IMG/VR virus record: IMGVR_UViG_3300030329_004016
Coordinates: 1-43,282 of that record
DNA length: 43,282 nucleotides
Source: a virus
Reading direction: 5' to 3' (one strand)
Shown here: piece after piece, positions 39,406 to 43,282 of the stretch
How the letters are laid out: each line of letters opens with the position of its first letter
Position numbering within the stretch: the stretch's first letter is position 1
Translations under genes and position numbers: made by a program
The notes under the pieces: model-generated
Database searches by the model: none
What the model saw: only the letters and a program-made list of their open reading frames with translations
What the model was told of the DNA's origin: nothing

Positions 39406-40925
39406 TAGAAATCTCCCATATCACCTGTATCACCCATATCATCAACGGAGTCTAATTCCGCTTCTTCTTTTTCTTTATCCATCTGTTTTTGTAATGTTTC
39501 AATTTCTTCATCTGTTTGTTGAAGAATATTCTTTTTAACCCATTCATTGGAAATATACTTACCAATGTATTCTTCAGCCTGTGCAAGAATTTCAAATCGT
39601 TCTCTAAGAATTTCATTATTTTTCAATTCAGAAAAATGTGCATCTTTTGTCCATACATAATCAAGATTATCTTTAATATCAAACCAATCTTCTTCTTTAA
39701 TAATACCCTTTAAGAGTAACTGGATTTTCAACAAGTCTGTGAACAAATGTGAGAATCTATGTCTTAGTTTAGCAATGTATTTACCAAACTTGACTTCATC
39801 TCTATTAATCTCTGTAGCTCTTCCAAGATTAAATGCAGTTTGTTCGGTTCCTTCTATTCTTGAAATAGGAACATTCAAAGATTGATATAATTTCTTTCTG
39901 AAATACTCTATATCTTCAATCTCACCAAGATTTTGTCCTGATGGTAATGTAGAAATTTCAGTTCCTCTTCCACCATCTCTCCGTGGTAGCCAGAAATCTT
40001 CTAACATTGACATTTGTTTTTTCTGATCTTCTACTTCACCCGTTGAAGCATTGTAAATTACTTTTTGTTTATATTTGTCCATTACAGAACGCAAATATTG
40101 TTCTGCTTTTAATTTCGGTAAGTTACCAACATCAATATAAAAGATTCGTCTTTCTGGAGCTCTTGCTAAACGATAGATAACAAGTGAATCTTCAATCATT
40201 CTTAATTGATTGAATGGTTTGATTGACTTATATAGATAACCTATAATAATTTGTTTTTGATTGTCCACCATTCCTGAGTGAACATAAGAAATAGCATCTG
40301 GTGCAACACGAACTGCTGTAGAAGCTATACTTTTATCCTCTTCGTTTGTGTAGACAAAATACTCCTGAGTATCTGTTACCATATCTACACCCGTTACAGG
40401 ATCTTTTTCTTTTTTTATTTCTTTTACTTTTTTTATGTTTAATGCATCAACAGAAATTAATTCTTTTATACCTTCTTTGACTTTCTTGGTATCAATGACA
40501 ATATGATGATAAAGTTTTCCGTCAATATACCATTTACGAAATAAGTCTGATCCTGTTTTATTAAAATCTAATAGGTTTAAAAGATTTTTAAATTCATTAG
40601 ATATTTTAGTTTTTATTCCATCACTCTGTTCTACATTGTCTAAAGAAATAGCAACAGTTGGTTTCCCATCTTCGTGAACAACAGCTTCATTAACAACATC
40701 AGAAATTGCTAAGTCAACTTCTTGTGACATAGACATTTCACGATATTTCTTAATAAGAACATTTTCATCTTTTGCATCAATACCTGTATCTAGGTAATGA
40801 CCTAATATACCACCACCTTCAACGATTTGCGTAGCACCGTCAAGATTATCTGGTATTACAAATGATTTGCTCTTCTTATCTGTTTTCTTTGCTATTTCAA
40901 AACCAAATAATTCAAATCCAGCCAT
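39405..40925 (-). CDS. 20: Portal vertex protein gp20
   Basis: The dodecameric portal through which DNA is packaged. The 506-residue protein has the family landmarks of gp20: YREMSMSQEVDLAISDVVNE, RAPERRIFYIDVGNLPK, a long PRRDGGRGTEISTLPSGQNL segment and QSLNVPISRIEGTEQTAFNL. The tail is acidic (DDMGDTGDMGDF). AAAGGA precedes the ATG. Confidence 0.96.
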   Translation of the reverse strand: MAGFELFGFEIAKKTDKKSKSFVIPDNLDGATQIVEGGGILGHYLDTGIDAKDENVLIKKYREMSMSQEVDLAISDVVNEAVVHEDGKPTVAISLDNVEQSDGIKTKISNEFKNLLNLLDFNKTGSDLFRKWYIDGKLYHHIVIDTKKVKEGIKELISVDALNIKKVKEIKKEKDPVTGVDMVTDTQEYFVYTNEEDKSIASTAVRVAPDAISYVHSGMVDNQKQIIIGYLYKSIKPFNQLRMIEDSLVIYRLARAPERRIFYIDVGNLPKLKAEQYLRSVMDKYKQKVIYNASTGEVEDQKKQMSMLEDFWLPRRDGGRGTEISTLPSGQNLGEIEDIEYFRKKLYQSLNVPISRIEGTEQTAFNLGRATEINRDEVKFGKYIAKLRHRFSHLFTDLLKIQLLLKGIIKEEDWFDIKDNLDYVWTKDAHFSELKNNEILRERFEILAQAEEYIGKYISNEWVKKNILQQTDEEIETLQKQMDKEKEEAELDSVDDMGDTGDMGDF

Positions 40926-40950
40926 AAACTTTATCCTTTATATTATTATA

Positions 40951-40978
40951 AAAAGAAAGGGGGAGTATCTCCCCCTTT
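40951..40978 (-). terminator. Intrinsic terminator after gp19
   Basis: A 10-bp stem (40956-40965 with 40969-40978, core GGGGGAG) with a 3-base loop, followed on the minus strand by a T-rich TTTCTTTTT. It lies directly after the gp19 stop. It should limit read-through from gp19 into gp20. Confidence 0.85.
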
Positions 40979-40989
40979 TCAAAAATATA

Positions 40990-41601
40990 CTAGAGAGTTC
41001 CGAATCCACCTATGCTGAATCCACCAATGTTGATTCTGCCACCTACTTGAATATCAAAACTCGAACTTCCTCCTGCACCACCATCAATACCCAGTCCATC
41101 AACTACAACATTATTGACAGCAAATCCAACAGTAAATTCTTCTACTGTATCGTTACCATCCATTGTTAAGTCAATAGCACCGATAGATGTTGGAAAAATA
41201 TCTTGCAGAACATAACGTCTTAATACCTCTCCGGAACGGTCTAATTGTAAAACCATTGCGTCGCCATAATAACCAAGATCATCAGAATCAAAATCAGAAA
41301 CATTAGCACTATGTGCATTGATTCTATGGGACCAATTTTCAAATGCTGATCTGTTTTGCCAATTAACATCTGATAAAATTGTTACTGTCCATTCTTCAAA
41401 TGTTCTGTCTCCAGGTACTTTGAGTTGTCTACCTCGAAATGGAACATCAATAGCACCAAGTGTTGATGCTGGAATTGCGGCTCCTTTACAGAAAAAACGA
41501 AGGTCTTGAAAAAACTCAGGGCCTATAATATCTACCCTAAATAGATTAGGTCGCACCCCACCTTTAAATCGAGCTGCGAAATCTGAAATTGAATACGCCA
41601 T
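40990..41601 (-). CDS. 19: Tail tube protein gp19
   Basis: The subunit of the tail tube. The 203-residue protein starts MAYSISDFAARFKGGVRPNLF and contains RFFCKGAAIPASTLGAIDVPFRG (FCKGAAIPAS is the hallmark), then NWQNRSAFENWSHRIN and ILQDIFPTSIG-like strands. The last 35 residues are Gly-rich (GGAGGSSSFDIQVGGRIN), longer than in T4. ACTCC on the plus strand marks its ribosome site. Confidence 0.93.
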   Translation of the reverse strand: MAYSISDFAARFKGGVRPNLFRVDIIGPEFFQDLRFFCKGAAIPASTLGAIDVPFRGRQLKVPGDRTFEEWTVTILSDVNWQNRSAFENWSHRINAHSANVSDFDSDDLGYYGDAMVLQLDRSGEVLRRYVLQDIFPTSIGAIDLTMDGNDTVEEFTVGFAVNNVVVDGLGIDGGAGGSSSFDIQVGGRINIGGFSIGGFGTL

Positions 41602-41628
41602 TTTTTATTACTCCTTTAAGTTTATATA

Positions 41629-41636
41629 TATTTATA
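41629..41636 (-). promoter_or_regulatory. T4-type late promoter box for gp19
   Basis: TATAAATA on the minus strand, 27 bases upstream of the gp19 ATG, just after the gp18 stop. Same spacing type as the gp22 box. Confidence 0.65.
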
Positions 41637-41640
41637 AGAT

Positions 41641-43282
41641 TTATCCACCGATTTCTGAAAAAGATACGTCAGTTCTAGCGGCAATAAAATTCAGTTGAAT
41701 GAAATTGATAGACCTTGCTGGTTTAACATAAATGTCGCCAACAAATTGGTTTGTATCAATAATCTGTCCAGTATTATTTGAACTATCACAAACTACCTTA
41801 AAGTCAGTAATACCTCGTCTACCTTGTACTTCTCTCAAAAATGGAGCAACCATATTCACAAATTGTGAACGCGTAAACTCATCATTGAATTCAAATAGCA
41901 TTGATTTAGCAGCAATACTAATTGCTTTTTCCAGAACAATGAACAATCTTCGTACATTAATTCGATCAAATGCACTTGGAACTGTCTGCATTGTCTTATC
42001 ACCAAAAAGCATTACTCCTGTTCCTCTTTGTGTAATAATTGGATTAATACTGATTGGGTACATGGTATCACGGTCTGCTTTTGTAGGTTCCCAAGAAAGT
42101 TTAACAATATTCTTGATTAAACCACGATTCATTCCTGCAGGTGACCACCAAGCATCATTCGTAAAATCAGTTCTTGCACACAATCCAGCAATGTCACCGT
42201 TCATTGGAACATAACGGAAAACATCATTGTATCTGTCGTACTGATATTTCCAAGCACTATCCATAACTGCATAACTTGAAGAACCAAGAGCGGTATTGTC
42301 TGTGGTTAAGTTAGCAACTTGTGCAGTACCAGCATTTACTACTGAAGCTTTTGCAGGTGATACAAGAGCAATACAATCTTTTCTTACAGATGTAATATTA
42401 TCAACAATCCAACGACCTGTCGTAGTTGATGCAGGACCGGCCATAACGAGTGTAACATCTACAACTTCAGGAGTTACATAAAGATTATATGCAGCTTGCA
42501 ACTCACCATCACTTAAAACATTATCGTCAACACCACCTGTTAATGAACCACCTGGCATTTGTAATGCTTGAGAACCACCATTTATTCTATCAAATGTCTT
42601 ATTTGCTTTTGGTGTATTAGGAGCAGCCGTAGCTCCACCACTATCTGTCGTACTTCCAACTAATTCAGTTGGATCCCCCAACCAAATATATTTTGATTCA
42701 TTTTGAAGTACAGTTCCAATATAGTTAGAAGAACCATCAATTCTTTTTGCATCTGATGCTTTACTTACAAAAGCATGTCTTTCTAATACTTCACCGGGTG
42801 TTCCTGTCCATAAACCATCTTCGTCAATAACCAAAACGTGCATTTCATCATATAGACCACCAGCATTAGCAACGTCGGTAGATGTTCCTGGAGCTCTATC
42901 AAAGTTGGCTATTATTGCTGCTTGGTCAGGTGTTCTTGCACTTACAGCAATGGCTGCAAATGTTGCCCAACCAACACCATCTACTACGAGAGCCTTTAAA
43001 CTATTTCCCAATGCACCGGGATATTTTGCAATAAACAAGTTATTACTACTACCGAATGGTTCTTGATTTTCCCAATCATCAGAATTATTTACATTTGTTG
43101 CGGTTCCTGCATCAGTATCACCAACTACTGCGTTCTTTGCAGATGTTCCAACATTTCTAACAACCCAAAGATTATTAGAATATGCAAGATAATTAGCAGC
43201 TGTGTGAAAATATTCTGCTGTGTGATCATTTGGCTTACCAAATGTATTTACTAAATCGTTTTCTGTCGTGATAGATGTTCTC
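41641..43282 (-). CDS. 18: Tail sheath protein gp18, 5'-truncated by the window
   Basis: The contractile sheath subunit. The frame stays open to the right edge, so the N-terminus is outside the window; 546 residues are visible. The visible start includes TFGKPNDHTAEYFHTAANYL then NNLWVVRNVG, the conserved sheath segment. The C-terminal part has WEPTKADRDTMYPISINPI, GVMLFGDKTMQ, INVRRLFIVLEKAI and KPARSINFIQLNF, all strongly typical of gp18. A Met-like TTG at 43038 is internal and not the start. Confidence 0.94.
   Translation of the reverse strand, partial: RTSITTENDLVNTFGKPNDHTAEYFHTAANYLAYSNNLWVVRNVGTSAKNAVVGDTDAGTATNVNNSDDWENQEPFGSSNNLFIAKYPGALGNSLKALVVDGVGWATFAAIAVSARTPDQAAIIANFDRAPGTSTDVANAGGLYDEMHVLVIDEDGLWTGTPGEVLERHAFVSKASDAKRIDGSSNYIGTVLQNESKYIWLGDPTELVGSTTDSGGATAAPNTPKANKTFDRINGGSQALQMPGGSLTGGVDDNVLSDGELQAAYNLYVTPEVVDVTLVMAGPASTTTGRWIVDNITSVRKDCIALVSPAKASVVNAGTAQVANLTTDNTALGSSSYAVMDSAWKYQYDRYNDVFRYVPMNGDIAGLCARTDFTNDAWWSPAGMNRGLIKNIVKLSWEPTKADRDTMYPISINPIITQRGTGVMLFGDKTMQTVPSAFDRINVRRLFIVLEKAISIAAKSMLFEFNDEFTRSQFVNMVAPFLREVQGRRGITDFKVVCDSSNNTGQIIDTNQFVGDIYVKPARSINFIQLNFIAARTDVSFSEIGG

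Noticed and set aside
43036-43038. Start of gp18 at 43038
   Set aside because: The codon is TTG and the frame continues unbroken to the window edge with conserved sheath sequence.
1-43282. tRNA genes, CRISPR arrays, insertion sequences
   Set aside because: No cloverleaf-like stretch, regular spaced repeats or transposase were seen; intergenic gaps are all under 300 bases.

Overview
This window is a piece of a T4-like (Tevenvirinae-type) myovirus genome. It is AT-rich, densely packed and almost entirely transcribed from the minus strand. The T4 core gene set, the strong AT bias and host-derived genes (transaldolase, small heat shock protein, fatty acid desaturase, CobS/CobT-like pair, a PiT-like permease, proline dehydrogenase) resemble the marine T4-like phages of Pelagibacter-type and cyanobacterial hosts. 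No photosynthesis gene is visible, so the host cannot be fixed from this window.

Read in the direction of transcription (right to left), 43282-35569 is the virion module: tail sheath gp18 (5' end outside the window), tail tube gp19, portal gp20, small prohead core proteins, protease gp21, scaffold gp22 and major capsid protein gp23, ending in a UUCG-type terminator. The only plus-strand gene, a fatty acid desaturase, and a gp19-like paralogue follow. From 34062 to 26690 runs a recombination and late-transcription operon: uvsY, uvsW, dUTPase, late sigma factor gp55, proline dehydrogenase, and gp47/gp46, interleaved with zinc-ribbon miniproteins. Next come a lipoprotein plus PiT-like permease, Hsp20, the CobT/CobS-like pair with nearly repeated promoters, and a three-gene cassette of exported proteins (two with LPP20-like domains).

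From 18861 to 227 lies the replication module: clamp gp45, transaldolase, clamp loader gp44, then an inserted modification block, then gp62, RegA, an Sm-like protein, DNA polymerase gp43, a ParB-like protein, UvsX, gp59 and gp41. The inserted block (14045-8707) is a tightly overlapping operon: queE, a possible ribbon-helix-helix gene, a purine phosphoribosyltransferase, queD, folE, queC, a DpdA/TGT-family transglycosylase and a HAD phosphatase. Together these should make preQ0 from GTP and swap it into phage DNA, probably as protection from host nucleases. The DpdA-like protein ends in the same kind of short hydrophobic tail as the phage polymerase, suggesting it rides on the sliding clamp.

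Two promoter classes can be read by eye. One is CCTTGTAT-N17-TATAAT, an early/middle class that precedes gp43, queE, the DUF262-like gene, cobS, cobT and uvsY, with a relative downstream of gp23. The other is TATAAATA, the T4 late box. At gp43, queE and uvsY the start codon lies only 6-7 bases past the -10 box and has no Shine-Dalgarno sequence, which predicts leaderless mRNAs. Every function given here rests on sequence reading and remembered family features; no database search was run.
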